A stretch of 25,152 nucleotides of DNA. Source: Methylococcaceae bacterium. GTDB taxonomy: Bacteria; Pseudomonadota; Gammaproteobacteria; Methylococcales; Methylomonadaceae. The notes beneath the pieces are model-generated. The model was given only the letters and a program-made list of their open reading frames with translations. It was not told the origin of the DNA and made no database searches. Made by a program: the position numbers and the translations under genes. The first letter of the stretch is position 1. Each line of letters starts with the position of its first letter. This document shows, one piece after another, positions 16,141-25,071 of the stretch. The stretch is from positions 1 to 25,152 of the forward strand of contig SXIZ01000001.1 of NCBI GenBank assembly GCA_005779525.1. The letters are read 5' to 3'.

Positions 16141-17709
16141 TTATTGCAGTAGTCTCGGTAAAAAAACGTTTATGGTGGTTTGATTGTGTTCATCCGAAAT
16201 TTCAAGTTCGATTTTACCGTTCTGTGCTTCAGTCAATAGTTTTGCGGAATACGTACCCAATCCCGCTCTCCCCGGTTTGCCATAGGTTACAAACTTATCG
16301 AAGAATTTTTTACGAATCTCATTATGTACGACACCTTTATTTTGAATAATAATTTTTAATGGGTATTCATCTTTCATCGAAATCAATATCTTGGATTTTT
16401 CGGGCGCCGCTTCGCAGGCATTGATAATCAAATTATGGAACAATGAGTAACAAAGCATTGCATCTCCGAGAATATGCGGTATCTGCTCCCCAACTGATGA
16501 AATATCGGCTTCCAATAAAATAACCAAATGTTTCTCGTGAAAAAGTTTACGCGTAAGCTCTACAATACACCGCAAAATATCGCCAATCTTGACTGGCTTG
16601 GTATCAAGCTGGAATTCTCCCGACTCAATTTGATATAGCTCGGTTGAGAAATCGATCATGTTGATTACCCTAAGCGTCGTTTCTTCTACGATACGAAGGT
16701 GCTCCATTTGCTTGGGGCTTAGCGTGTCATCTGCTTCCAAAGAGTGCAACAGCGAGATAACACCGACTAAATGGCTTTTTAAATCATGGCGAGTAATCTG
16801 TTCCACATCTTCATGCACTCTTGAGCTTGCTAGCATTTCATCGACATAAGCCTGTAAGTTTTTCTGCAACTCGACGTAACGTAAAAAGTTTATGATGCGT
16901 TGTTTTAATTCATTAGGATTAATCGGTTTGGAGACAAAATCCACTGCACCCAATTCAAAACCTTGCATTCGAGCATCTACATCAGATAATGCGGTAATAA
17001 AAATAATCGGAATATTTTCAGAATTAGCCTGTTGGCGCAAACGTTTTGCTACTTCAAACCCATCCATCCCTGGCATCATGATATCTAGAAGAATCAAATC
17101 CGGTACATTTTTAGCCGCACATATTTTTAAAACTGTCTCACCATTGGTCGCTATACGAATTTGATAATCATTTTTAAACAGTTCAGAAAGTAAATGCAGA
17201 TTACTTGGAATATCATCAACAATCAAAATGTTCGGGCGATTTTCTTCCGTTGCTGGAGTACTTGATTGATGCTTGGAAGAAGTGGGTACTAGACCACCTG
17301 ATAAACGATGTTTAGAAATTTTACTAGGCTTCCATTGCATAGCCCTTTCAACCTTTTCTGACAACAGCTTTGCGGAGTAGGGTTTAACGAGTATATCCGT
17401 CACATCATAGGTAATCGCTTCAATGATATTATTCCGATTCGATTCAGAGGTAATGATTATCAGTGGTAAATGATTAAGCTTTGGATCTGCGCGCACCGCT
17501 TTAAGTAATTCAAGCCCTGACATTTTTGGCATTTTCCAATTGGACAGCACAATGTCGAAAGAATTACGCAGTAATAAATGTAACGCCTCATCCCCTGATG
17601 CGGCTTGCGTGACCTGGTGAACACCCATATTTTTCAGTTGATCGACTATAATCTTGCGCATGGGCTCAAAATCATCAACCAAAAGCACTTTTAAAGTTTT
17701 GCTTATCAT
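16141..17709 (-). CDS. Receiver-receiver-histidine kinase with a degenerate first receiver (N57)
   Basis: A 522-aa cytoplasmic protein with no membrane segment. Receiver 1 (about 6-122) is CheY-like with the VDD pocket and K109, but the phosphoacceptor position is N57 (LSNWKMP instead of SDW-MP), so it should not be phosphorylated there. Receiver 2 (about 160-278) is canonical, with D209 in LLDIMMPGMDG and the KP motif. Next come a HisKA-like helix with H308 in RHDLKSH and an HATPase_c domain with an N-box (NLIINACEA), a variant G1 (NKG) and a GLGTYSAKLL G2 box. ATG 17709 (MISKTLKVLLVDD) is preferred over an upstream TTG at 17760 because the receiver fold begins at once; AGAG lies 8 bases before it. 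A 46-aa membrane peptide gene lies 218 bases upstream on the same strand and could be cotranscribed. Confidence 0.86.
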   Translation of the reverse strand: MISKTLKVLLVDDFEPMRKIIVDQLKNMGVHQVTQAASGDEALHLLLRNSFDIVLSNWKMPKMSGLELLKAVRADPKLNHLPLIIITSESNRNNIIEAITYDVTDILVKPYSAKLLSEKVERAMQWKPSKISKHRLSGGLVPTSSKHQSSTPATEENRPNILIVDDIPSNLHLLSELFKNDYQIRIATNGETVLKICAAKNVPDLILLDIMMPGMDGFEVAKRLRQQANSENIPIIFITALSDVDARMQGFELGAVDFVSKPINPNELKQRIINFLRYVELQKNLQAYVDEMLASSRVHEDVEQITRHDLKSHLVGVISLLHSLEADDTLSPKQMEHLRIVEETTLRVINMIDFSTELYQIESGEFQLDTKPVKIGDILRCIVELTRKLFHEKHLVILLEADISSVGEQIPHILGDAMLCYSLFHNLIINACEAAPEKSKILISMKDEYPLKIIIQNKGVVHNEIRKKFFDKFVTYGKPGRAGLGTYSAKLLTEAQNGKIELEISDEHNQTTINVFLPRLLQ

Positions 17710-17927
17710 TCTAAAAGCTCTAATGTTATTAAAAGATTTAAAACCTTTAAAATCAAGCAACTAATCTTCAAGCAGTGATTCATTGTCGCTAAAATCTTTA
17801 GGGATAGCTCTACAGTCTGTTTGACGTTTATAAATGCATAGACCACCACGAAATCGAATTGACTACCTTCTGTCTATCTCCCCATATTCTTTGCTAAGTT
17901 CAATATTTTCGATATTTATAGCTAAAA

Positions 17928-18068
17928 TTAATTTTGACTAATGATAATTTCCATTTGAGAATTTCGTAAATCAATCGCATGTTTTACTTTGAACATAGTA
18001 TCGTTTAAGGAATTTAGACCTGCTACCAGACCGATCAAAAAAATAATAAGATAAATGAATGTTTTCAT
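17928..18068 (-). CDS. Small membrane peptide, 46 aa, unknown function
   Basis: An ATG-to-TAA frame of 47 codons encodes MKTFIYLIIFLIGLVAGLNS and 26 further residues. Residues about 4-18 form one hydrophobic transmembrane segment after a single Lys; the rest is polar with mixed charge (VKHAIDLRNSQMEIII). A strong hydrophobic segment directly behind an ATG, plus a sigma-54-like element about 65 bases upstream, favours a real gene. The ribosome binding site is poor (GAG about 10 bases before the ATG). It reads in the same direction as the receiver-kinase gene downstream and might be its membrane partner. I recognise no family. Confidence 0.45.
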   Translation of the reverse strand: MKTFIYLIIFLIGLVAGLNSLNDTMFKVKHAIDLRNSQMEIIISQN

Positions 18069-18134
18069 AATGGCAAGCTCAACTTGGCTGCTTAAAACAA
18101 CTAGCAACCTTTAATGTAATTTTAGTTTGAGCAA

Positions 18135-18151
18135 AGCGAAAAACATGCCAA
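18135..18151 (-). promoter_or_regulatory. Sigma-54 (-24/-12) promoter candidate
   Basis: On the minus strand TTGGCATGTTTTTCGCT matches the YTGGCACG-N4-TTGCW consensus at all but two defined positions, with GG and GC at the exact -24/-12 spacing. A start about 12 bases downstream gives a leader of about 55 bases to the 46-aa ORF. No activator site was identified, and chance in AT-rich DNA is possible. Confidence 0.4.
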
Positions 18152-18853
18152 CAATGAAATATTTATAAATAACATATATTTTCCATATATGCGAACTTTA
18201 AAAGAGAATCATATTGCAGTTTTAATCATCAAAATGGCAAAATATTGCCGCATGACTACGATTTAAAATACGTAAAAATACAATGCTAGTTAACTCTTCG
18301 AGGATAACGGACAATGCTCTTGCTGGTACGTAAGTGAATAGCAGACCGTATTATTTATTGACTAAACAGCCAGGTGTATTTTCTTTTCAGGGTTTCCCGT
18401 GCTTACGAACGGGAAAAACCGCCTGAGCATCCCGTTCGGTAATCGTAGCGTATTGCTGCTGATTCTTGTAGCTAGCTTCACTACGGTGTTTTTCTAGGTT
18501 GTGTTTTCACTGGCTATGAATTTGCTTTCAAGTGTTACTTATTAAATCGCAGTTATCGAGCCTATCAACTGAGCACATTAAACCCTCACAAACATATGAT
18601 TGTGATTTTTTTCCAATTTTCTCTGGAATGACAACTGATATTCTAAGAATCAATAACTCAATTTTCTAAAAATGCTAGGGTTGCATGTTAGCAAGAAAAG
18701 CAGGTTGAATTCTTTCTCTGCGAGCTGCACGAACCCGCCTCGTTGGTAAATGTGTATTCAAAGGACTTACCCAACAAAATGCTGTGCGCAATAATAAATG
18801 ACATTGGGTGTTATATCATGAGACACTGAAAGCCTTTTGGCGCCCACTAGTAT
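18152..18853. other. Gene-poor 0.7-kb stretch before the MASE1 kinase
   Basis: I find no convincing coding region on either strand; stops are frequent and short frames lack ribosome binding sites. It contains two competing hairpins at 18393-18438 and a 6-bp inverted repeat (ACCCAA 18769-18774 / TTGGGT 18804-18809) near the kinase start. It presumably holds the kinase promoter, but no clear -35/-10 pair was found. Confidence 0.4.
18393..18438. repeat. Two mutually exclusive hairpins sharing one arm
   Basis: TTTCCCGT (18393-18400) pairs perfectly with ACGGGAAA (18409-18416), loop 8 bases. The overlapping CGAACGGG (18406-18413) pairs perfectly with CCCGTTCG (18431-18438), loop 17 bases. In a variant of the second helix with one bulged G, pairing extends to TTAC / GTAA. 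Both helices use the ACGGG segment, so only one can form at a time. Confidence 0.45.
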
Positions 18854-21800
18854 TTGGTAGTACTTGTTTTGGATATTCATAAACCTAATTCTTGGCTATA
18901 TTGGTTGAAGATTTGGCTCGTGACTATTATTTGTTACGGCGCATTTGCCAGAGTTTGTCTGGGTCTCGGAACGATAGGGGGAACCGCTTCACCCTTCTGG
19001 CTCCCTAGCGGACTGGTTATTTCTTTGCCGTTAGTTTTTGGATTTCGCGCTTTACCGGGAATTTTTCTTAGTCAGTTCTTATTCTCAGCCACTTTTGAAC
19101 CCGGTCCTGAGTGGAAACACTTGATGCTTGCCTTAGGAAACGTGCTCGAAGGCGCCACCGTAGGTTACGTTGCCCCCAAAATGATGCACGGGCAGAATCC
19201 ACTGGCTTCAATACGTAATTTCGGTTCATTTTTTACTGCCGCGGGCATGGGGTGTATTTTTAACGCCTTACTCGGCAGCTATGCCTTGTGGCTCGCTGGC
19301 CTAATCCCCTTTTCAGCCTTGGACAATGTGATGCTCAATTGGGGCATCGGAGATTTGGGTGGCGCATTGATTATTGCCCCTTTGTTCTTTGCATGGAAAT
19401 CCTTAGAAATTAAAGAGTGGGAGGGCTATCGGCAATTTGAATATCTCGGGCTGTTATTAATCACTTGCGGCATCAGCTATATTGTTTTTCTAGGCAAACT
19501 GGCATTCTTTACTGCGCCACTAGCCTTTATTTTGCTTCCACTGCTGCTCTGGTCGGCGCTGCGTTTTGGCGCGAAGAGCTGTAGCTTACTCAATGCGCTC
19601 ATGATGATGATTGTTATTTGGGGAACGACGCATGGCCAGGGTCCGTTCGCAACGCAATCCGCATTCCAATCGCTCCTGTTACTACAGGCATTTACCTCGG
19701 TCATTATTCTCAGCTCCTGGGTCACGTTATTTGTAGCTCAGGATAGACGCAGCCTAATTAATAAATTAGCGCATGAAGCTGAGTCACTCGAAGCCTTGAT
19801 TGTGCAGCGCACCCAACAACTCTCACAGGAATTATCCGAGCGAAAGCAGACCGAAGCTCAACTCAAAGAAAGCGAGGCCCGTTTTCGCGGACTGTTTGAG
19901 CAGGCTGCCGTCGGCGTTGCACAGGTTGAAACGCTGACTGGTCATTTTGTTCGGGTGAATCCTGCTTACAGCAAAATTCTCGGTTATTCGATTGAGGAAA
20001 TAGTGCAACTGGACTTTCAAACCATCACTCATCCTGACGATTTGATGCGCGATGTCACCAACGTCCAACGCTTGCGCGCGGGTGAGGTGGCGCAATATGA
20101 GGTTGAAAAACGTTATTTGCGTAAGGATGGCAAGGTGGTTTGGGTAAGCTTAACGGTTTCCCCGTTATGGTCTGAGGGAGAAAGTCCCACCTATCATATC
20201 GCTATTGTGCAAGATATCACCGCACGCAAGGTCACCGAGGCGAAGTTCATTGATAGCGAAGCACGCTTCCGCACGCTTTTTGAATCATCCCATGACGCCC
20301 TGATGCTCTCCAATGAACAAGGCTATTTTCAGTGTAACCAAGCCGCCTTCTCGTTGTTTAGCTGTCAGCAGCCGGAACACATGCTGGGCAAGTGGCCAAT
20401 AGATTTTTCGCCGCCTTTCCAGCCTGGTGATAGCGATTCCAAGGTTTTGTATCAGCAACAAGTAGATGCCGCTCTTCAAGGAAATGCCACGCCTTTTGAA
20501 TGGCTGCATCGCAAGCTTAACGGGGATGAATTTCCTGCGGAGGTACGTTTATCCGCAGTGGTCTTGGATGGCAAACCAGCGCTGTATGCGGTGGTGCGTG
20601 ATATCAGCGAGCGTAAGGCAGCGCAACAGAAACTTGAGGATAGTGAACAACGGCTACGCATGGCCACTATAGCGGCGAGCATAGGCGTTTGGGAGTTCGA
20701 TTTTGTAAGCAACAAGCTGTATTGGTCACCCGAAATTTTTGCAATCTTAAAATTACCCGTCTGTGAACCCTCCCTAACTTTGCTCGAGTCCATTGAACAT
20801 CCTGAAGACCAAGGTAAAAGAGAAGCAGCAATGCACCACGCAATTGTCAGCCACACCCCCTATTTCGCCCAATACCGGATAATTATCGATGGCGAGATAA
20901 AATGGGTGGAGGATTACGGCACCATCCAATATTCACTGGCTGGCCAGCCGCATCGGGTTATCGGTCTTGCGCAAGATATTACTGAGCGAAAACGTACCGA
21001 ATTCGAAATTCGCAAAATCAATGCCGAGTTGGAAGAACGTGTGACCGAGCGTACGGCGGAACTCGCCGCCATCAACAAGGAGCTACTCCAGGCCAAGCTC
21101 GCAGCAGAAACCGCCAACATTGCCAAGAGTACCTTCCTCTCCAACATGTCACATGAAATTCGTACTCCGATGAACGCAGTGCTTGGCTATGCCGAACTGC
21201 TGAAATCCCGAAGTGACAACCTGACAGCTAGCCAGAAAGACAAACTGGACAAGATCACCGACGCTTCCGAGCACCTGCTTTCCATCCTCAACGATGTTCT
21301 CGACATCTCCAAAATCGAAGCCGGTAAGCTGCAACTAGAGAGTGTGGTGTTCGATTGTGGTGAGTTAATCGATAGGGTCGCGAATTTGATCAAGGATAGT
21401 ATTAATGCCAAGGGACTTTTCTTTGCGAATCATGTTGGAAATTCCGCTCACCCGGTATTCGGTGACCCCACCCGACTGAGCCAGATGTTGCTCAACTACT
21501 TGAGTAATGCCGTGAAGTTCACTGATAAAGGAGGCATCACATTGCGCAAGACGGTGGTTGAGGAAACGGACTACGACCTGCTGACGCGCTTTGAGGTCGA
21601 AGATACGGGTAAAGGCATTTCCATCGAGGATCAAGCACGCCTTTTTACCGCATTTGAACAGGCCGACAACAGTATCACCCGCAAGCACGGCGGCACGGGC
21701 CTAGGATTGGCAATCACCAAACAGCTGGCAGAACTGATGGGCGGTGCGGTCGGGGTCGTGTCTGTCCCGGAGCAAGGCAGCATCTTCTGGTTCACGATCC

Positions 21801-22258
21801 GCCTGGGTAAAGTAGCTGAATCATCAGCACAACTCGCGGCAAGTACTGCTGAAACGCTGTCTACGGAAGCAATACTCAGGCGGGATCATGCTGGCAAGTG
21901 TGTGTTGATTGCTGAGGACAATGAACTCAACCGAGTTCTTGCGGCCGAAATGTTGTCGGAAACTGGGCTGGCCCTAGATTTTGCTGAGGATGGTAAGCTA
22001 GCTTGGCAAAAAGCACAGTCTAAGCCTTACCAGCTGATTTTGATGGACATGCAGATGCCGGAAATGAGCGGTGTCGATGCCACAAAAGCCATTCGCCAAC
22101 TCACTGCGTATGCAACTACACCGATCATCGCAATGACGGGCAACGCTTTTGCTGAAGACCGTCAAGCTTGCCTAGAAGCTGGCATGAATGATCATCTGGC
22201 TAAACCCGTGAAGATAGAAGATCTGCACCTGATGTTATTAAAATGGTTGGATAGCTAG
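18854..22258 (+). CDS. MASE1/triple-PAS hybrid sensor histidine kinase
   Basis: An 1134-aa integral membrane sensor kinase. Residues about 15-300 form a MASE1 domain with about eight hydrophobic segments (WLPSGL and GNVLEGATVGY are typical). A coiled coil (about 300-340) and three PAS domains follow (about 340-465, 465-590, 590-715; each ends with a D-I-T/S-R/E motif). Then come a second coiled coil, HisKA with H767 in SHEIRTPMN, HATPase_c (NYLSNAVKF, EDTGKGI, GGTGLGL) and a receiver with D1065 in MDMQMPEMSG. There is no HPt, so an external one is needed if it feeds a relay. MASE1 ligands are unknown. The frame has no early ATG: TTG at 18854 (after stop 18848) or TTG at 18869 are the options, neither with a strong ribosome binding site. 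The final REC Asp and Lys-Pro are intact. Confidence 0.9.
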   Translation: MVVLVLDIHKPNSWLYWLKIWLVTIICYGAFARVCLGLGTIGGTASPFWLPSGLVISLPLVFGFRALPGIFLSQFLFSATFEPGPEWKHLMLALGNVLEGATVGYVAPKMMHGQNPLASIRNFGSFFTAAGMGCIFNALLGSYALWLAGLIPFSALDNVMLNWGIGDLGGALIIAPLFFAWKSLEIKEWEGYRQFEYLGLLLITCGISYIVFLGKLAFFTAPLAFILLPLLLWSALRFGAKSCSLLNALMMMIVIWGTTHGQGPFATQSAFQSLLLLQAFTSVIILSSWVTLFVAQDRRSLINKLAHEAESLEALIVQRTQQLSQELSERKQTEAQLKESEARFRGLFEQAAVGVAQVETLTGHFVRVNPAYSKILGYSIEEIVQLDFQTITHPDDLMRDVTNVQRLRAGEVAQYEVEKRYLRKDGKVVWVSLTVSPLWSEGESPTYHIAIVQDITARKVTEAKFIDSEARFRTLFESSHDALMLSNEQGYFQCNQAAFSLFSCQQPEHMLGKWPIDFSPPFQPGDSDSKVLYQQQVDAALQGNATPFEWLHRKLNGDEFPAEVRLSAVVLDGKPALYAVVRDISERKAAQQKLEDSEQRLRMATIAASIGVWEFDFVSNKLYWSPEIFAILKLPVCEPSLTLLESIEHPEDQGKREAAMHHAIVSHTPYFAQYRIIIDGEIKWVEDYGTIQYSLAGQPHRVIGLAQDITERKRTEFEIRKINAELEERVTERTAELAAINKELLQAKLAAETANIAKSTFLSNMSHEIRTPMNAVLGYAELLKSRSDNLTASQKDKLDKITDASEHLLSILNDVLDISKIEAGKLQLESVVFDCGELIDRVANLIKDSINAKGLFFANHVGNSAHPVFGDPTRLSQMLLNYLSNAVKFTDKGGITLRKTVVEETDYDLLTRFEVEDTGKGISIEDQARLFTAFEQADNSITRKHGGTGLGLAITKQLAELMGGAVGVVSVPEQGSIFWFTIRLGKVAESSAQLAASTAETLSTEAILRRDHAGKCVLIAEDNELNRVLAAEMLSETGLALDFAEDGKLAWQKAQSKPYQLILMDMQMPEMSGVDATKAIRQLTAYATTPIIAMTGNAFAEDRQACLEAGMNDHLAKPVKIEDLHLMLLKWLDS

Positions 22259-22512
22259 GGCCAAATGAGCGATCTAATTTAAGTGTCAAGCCTGTTTCTC
22301 TGGCAAGTCAGGGTCACAGGAGTAACCTGGTGGAATTGATCGTTTGGAAACTGTCGCACGTTAAGTTAAGCTTAACTTCTAACTCAATTTATTACCATTC
22401 ATCTAAAATACAGCTTAAATTTCCTAATCCAATTGATTCGCATCCATACCAATCAGCATGCCAAAATCAGCTGATATGGCTTAAGGAAATTAACGAGCAA
22501 CTTTATCAAATG

Positions 22513-22546
22513 ACGCCAATAGTAAATATGCGTTTATTATTGGCGT
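22513..22546. terminator. Bidirectional terminator between the MASE1 kinase and norB
   Basis: A 14-bp stem (arms 22513-22526 and 22533-22546, one G-U pair) closes a 6-base loop 20 bases beyond the norB stop and about 255 bases beyond the kinase stop. T-rich sequence follows on the plus strand. It separates the two convergent genes; the rest of 22259-22566 shows no gene. Confidence 0.65.
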
Positions 22547-22566
22547 TATTGGTCTAGTTTTTACTT

Positions 22567-24084
22567 TTATTCTGAAATTATTTCTTGAGCCTTGCGTGTT
22601 TCGGTTTTGCCTATCGTCAGTAAATCCCAAATCAACAAAATCAAGCCTGCAAACGTTACTAAGCCAAAAAACCAGCGCCATATCATGGCGGATTGGAAAG
22701 ATGGATGATTTTGTGCGCTAAAGTAACCTGCCCAGGTTGACCCCTCTACCGCACGTTCAATGAACGATTGCTCGTATCCGGCAATTAACAAAGCGATGGT
22801 CATGCCAACGACACCGACATTTAATAAACCCAAGGCCCATTTCCAACGCCAAGCATTTTCACTTTGGCCGCTCATCCACACATTACCGCGCCAATGCTGA
22901 ATTGCCAAATAGAAAAATGCGATATTAATAGTCGCATAAGCACCAAAGAACGCTAAATGACCATGTGATGCTGACCATTGAGTGCCGTGGGTGTAAAGGT
23001 TGATTTGCGGCAGGGTATGCATAAAGCCCCAGACACCCGCACCGAAAAAGTTACCGAACGCATGCGCAATAATCCAAGCCAATGCCGGATGGTTGCCATT
23101 TTTGAAAGCATGCGAGCCAGAGTCATACACTGCATGCACGACCATTGCGACCAAGGGAATAGGTTCCAAGGCGGAGAAGAAACCACCGATAGTCAGCCAA
23201 TATTCTGGAGTGCCGATCCAAAAGTAATGGTGACCTAAACCCAAAATGCCTGAGCCAAACATTAACGCGACTTCGATATACAGCCAGGTTTGTACGATTT
23301 TACGTTTCACGCCCAACAGCTTCATCAGCGACCAAGCCATAATCACGCCGACTAATACTTCCCAAGTTGCTTCCACCCACAGATGGATAACCCACCACCA
23401 CCAATATTGATCATGGGTGATGTTAGTCATATAGAACATGCCTGCAACGTATAAACCCGCCAGAGCGACCAAGTCCAGGGTTAATACGCCTGCGATACCT
23501 GACCATTGGCCTTTGCTAAAGGTAGCAACGACGTTGTAGAAAAAAATCAACATCACCACAACAATGCCGATGTCTGCCCAACGAGGTGCTTCGATATATT
23601 CACGCCCTTCGTTGATTAGCCATAAACTGGAGGTTTTACCTGGGCCAATTTGCACCAGCAAATACACCAGCACGACTAAGGTAACTGCGCCGGTCAATAC
23701 CCAAAACGCAATATTGCCCAGTTTTAAGCCGACAATTTCGGTTTTGCTTTCGTCTTCCAGCAACCAGTACACACATCCGATAAATCCGTATAACATCCAA
23801 ATGACCATTGCATTGATGTGTACCATGCGATTGACGTTGAAGTCTAAAATTTCGTACAGAAAACTCGGATAAATAAACTGAGTGGCGGCTAACATGCCAA
23901 ACACTATTTGTGCAAAAAACAAAATGACTGCGACGGTAAAATATTTCACCGCTAGTTTTTGTCCATCGCTTAAATTGTTGCTGTCCAAGTTTACCCATTG
24001 GCTGAACTCAGTCCAGCGGGCGCGTATTTTAGCACAGGCATGATTACCCGATTGCATGACGCCTTCTAATCCATTGGTACTCAT
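22567..24084 (-). CDS. norB: Nitric oxide reductase large subunit (cNOR, heme b/b3/FeB)
   Basis: A 505-aa membrane protein with about 12 helices that reduces 2 NO to N2O using electrons from NorC. All catalytic residues are seen: H89 and H376 (heme b), H374 (heme b3), H234, H285 and H286 (FeB), and the glutamates E238 and E307. Apart from H89 (offset 29) these keep a constant offset of 27 from the Pseudomonas aeruginosa NorB numbering, so the core is intact. The protein has an N-terminal extension of about 27-40 residues compared with that enzyme. A good ribosome binding site (GGAG, 8 bases before the ATG) lies at the end of norC, and only 2 bases separate norC from norB. This is the cytochrome-c-dependent type; no quinol-oxidase N-terminal domain is present. 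Confidence 0.96.
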   Translation of the reverse strand: MSTNGLEGVMQSGNHACAKIRARWTEFSQWVNLDSNNLSDGQKLAVKYFTVAVILFFAQIVFGMLAATQFIYPSFLYEILDFNVNRMVHINAMVIWMLYGFIGCVYWLLEDESKTEIVGLKLGNIAFWVLTGAVTLVVLVYLLVQIGPGKTSSLWLINEGREYIEAPRWADIGIVVVMLIFFYNVVATFSKGQWSGIAGVLTLDLVALAGLYVAGMFYMTNITHDQYWWWWVIHLWVEATWEVLVGVIMAWSLMKLLGVKRKIVQTWLYIEVALMFGSGILGLGHHYFWIGTPEYWLTIGGFFSALEPIPLVAMVVHAVYDSGSHAFKNGNHPALAWIIAHAFGNFFGAGVWGFMHTLPQINLYTHGTQWSASHGHLAFFGAYATINIAFFYLAIQHWRGNVWMSGQSENAWRWKWALGLLNVGVVGMTIALLIAGYEQSFIERAVEGSTWAGYFSAQNHPSFQSAMIWRWFFGLVTFAGLILLIWDLLTIGKTETRKAQEIISE

Positions 24085-24086
24085 GC

Positions 24087-24689
24087 TTATTGCTCCGCGT
24101 AAATGGTTTTAAAGTTATAAGGGAAGCCATTGGTATCAATGCTGGACATCCATTTTAAAAAGGCGACGAGGCCTTTAGCTTCTGCTTCGGTAATCGCTAA
24201 ATTTGGCATTTTGCGATTGCTGCTAAAAGTGCGGGCATTTTTTTCTGGATCGATTAAAAATTTCACCATGGCGTCTTCGCGTAATTGGGTAGACAACCAG
24301 CCTTGATCAAGCCAAGCTTTGGTTAAGTCCGGCGCAAAATAGGCGCCATTACCCAGTAAGGTATGGCAGTTCATACAATTTTTGGCTTGCGAGGTTTTTT
24401 TACCTAAATCCACCAATTGAAACGCTTCTTCTTCAGTGAGTTCTTTACCAAACAAAAATTCGTTTTCGCCAATCACTGGGATGGATTTAAATAGCTTCGC
24501 TTGATATTGATAATCAATTTTTTTATTTATCACTGAATAAGCTGGGACGCGTGTGCCGCCTGCTTTAGTTTGGCTTAAGGAGTCAAAGGTCAAAACCACT
24601 AGGACAATAAATGAGCCAGCGGTAACCCAGATTGCCGTTTTTTTCCAAAACGCTTCCGAGGCCCATAGGGGTTGGGGGGTGTCATTCAT
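24087..24689 (-). CDS. norC: Nitric oxide reductase cytochrome c subunit
   Basis: A 200-aa membrane-anchored monoheme cytochrome c that passes electrons to NorB. One N-terminal transmembrane helix (about 17-35) anchors a periplasmic domain with the heme-binding motif C105-M-N-C108-H109 in a CMNCHTLLGNGAYFAPDL context typical of NorC, and M161 in RKMPNL as the likely sixth ligand. It is longer than the 146-aa Pseudomonas NorC because of about 45 extra residues between the helix and the heme domain. AAGGA stands 6 bases before the ATG. The start overlaps the end of the upstream small membrane gene by 8 bases, and norB follows after 2 bases, so the three genes form one operon. Confidence 0.95.
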   Translation of the reverse strand: MNDTPQPLWASEAFWKKTAIWVTAGSFIVLVVLTFDSLSQTKAGGTRVPAYSVINKKIDYQYQAKLFKSIPVIGENEFLFGKELTEEEAFQLVDLGKKTSQAKNCMNCHTLLGNGAYFAPDLTKAWLDQGWLSTQLREDAMVKFLIDPEKNARTFSSNRKMPNLAITEAEAKGLVAFLKWMSSIDTNGFPYNFKTIYAEQ

Positions 24690-25008
24690 TAGTATTCCTT
24701 GTTGTTAAAGTCGAAGAAGGATGGGTACGTACACATAAATGCCAGATGGCGATGGGCGCAAAGAAATAGCCAATAACCATTACCCAAGAGAGAATTAGCC
24801 AATGACCCGTAAAATGTGCATATTGGGTTAATAATCCAACGGCAATTAGCAGGACAATATAGGCAGCATAGGCAAAATATTTAAGCTGCGGGTTCTGAGT
24901 TAATTTTGACCAAGCAAACAGCAATGCATAACTGGCCCCCGCCATAATAATCAGTGCAGAGGTAAAAAATGTGGCAAAGAAATCTTTTAACGCAACAGGT
25001 TCCAGCAT
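24682..25008 (-). CDS. Small three-helix membrane protein, first gene of the nor operon
   Basis: A 108-aa protein with three hydrophobic segments (about 8-33, 43-67 and 71-93) and a polar C-terminal tail. I do not recognise the family; it lacks the residues expected of a heme-copper subunit III/NorE and is shorter. The 8-base overlap with norC implies tight co-expression and a role in assembly or stability of nitric oxide reductase, which is an inference from position. GGAA lies 5 bases before the ATG. It is complete, with its promoter region in the last 144 bases of the window. Confidence 0.8.
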   Translation of the reverse strand: MLEPVALKDFFATFFTSALIIMAGASYALLFAWSKLTQNPQLKYFAYAAYIVLLIAVGLLTQYAHFTGHWLILSWVMVIGYFFAPIAIWHLCVRTHPSSTLTTRNTNE

Positions 25009-25025
25009 AATTTTCCAGAAAATAG

Positions 25026-25071
25026 ATGAAATATTTCAATCTGTTATAGATTTGATATAAATTCAAAACAG
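25026..25071 (-). promoter_or_regulatory. Promoter and palindromes upstream of the nor operon
   Basis: A TATAAC hexamer (25043-25048, minus strand) may be a -10, with only a poor -35 (CTGTTT, 25066-25071) at 17-base spacing. TGAAATATTTCA at 25027-25038 is a perfect 12-bp palindrome whose flanks give TTGA-N6-TCAT, one base from an FNR/DNR half-site pair, but it lies downstream of that -10, a repressor-like position. TTGA-N7-TCAA at 25052-25066 is FNR-like with one extra base. Regulation by NO or oxygen is expected for nor genes, but neither site is canonical. Confidence 0.35.

Noticed and set aside
17710..17760. TTG-initiated 17-residue extension of the double-receiver kinase
   Set aside because: The receiver domain starts right after the internal ATG and the extra residues look like random AT-rich translation.
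22330..22557. 75-aa plus-strand frame after the MASE1 kinase
   Set aside because: It ends inside the terminator stem and has no recognisable features.
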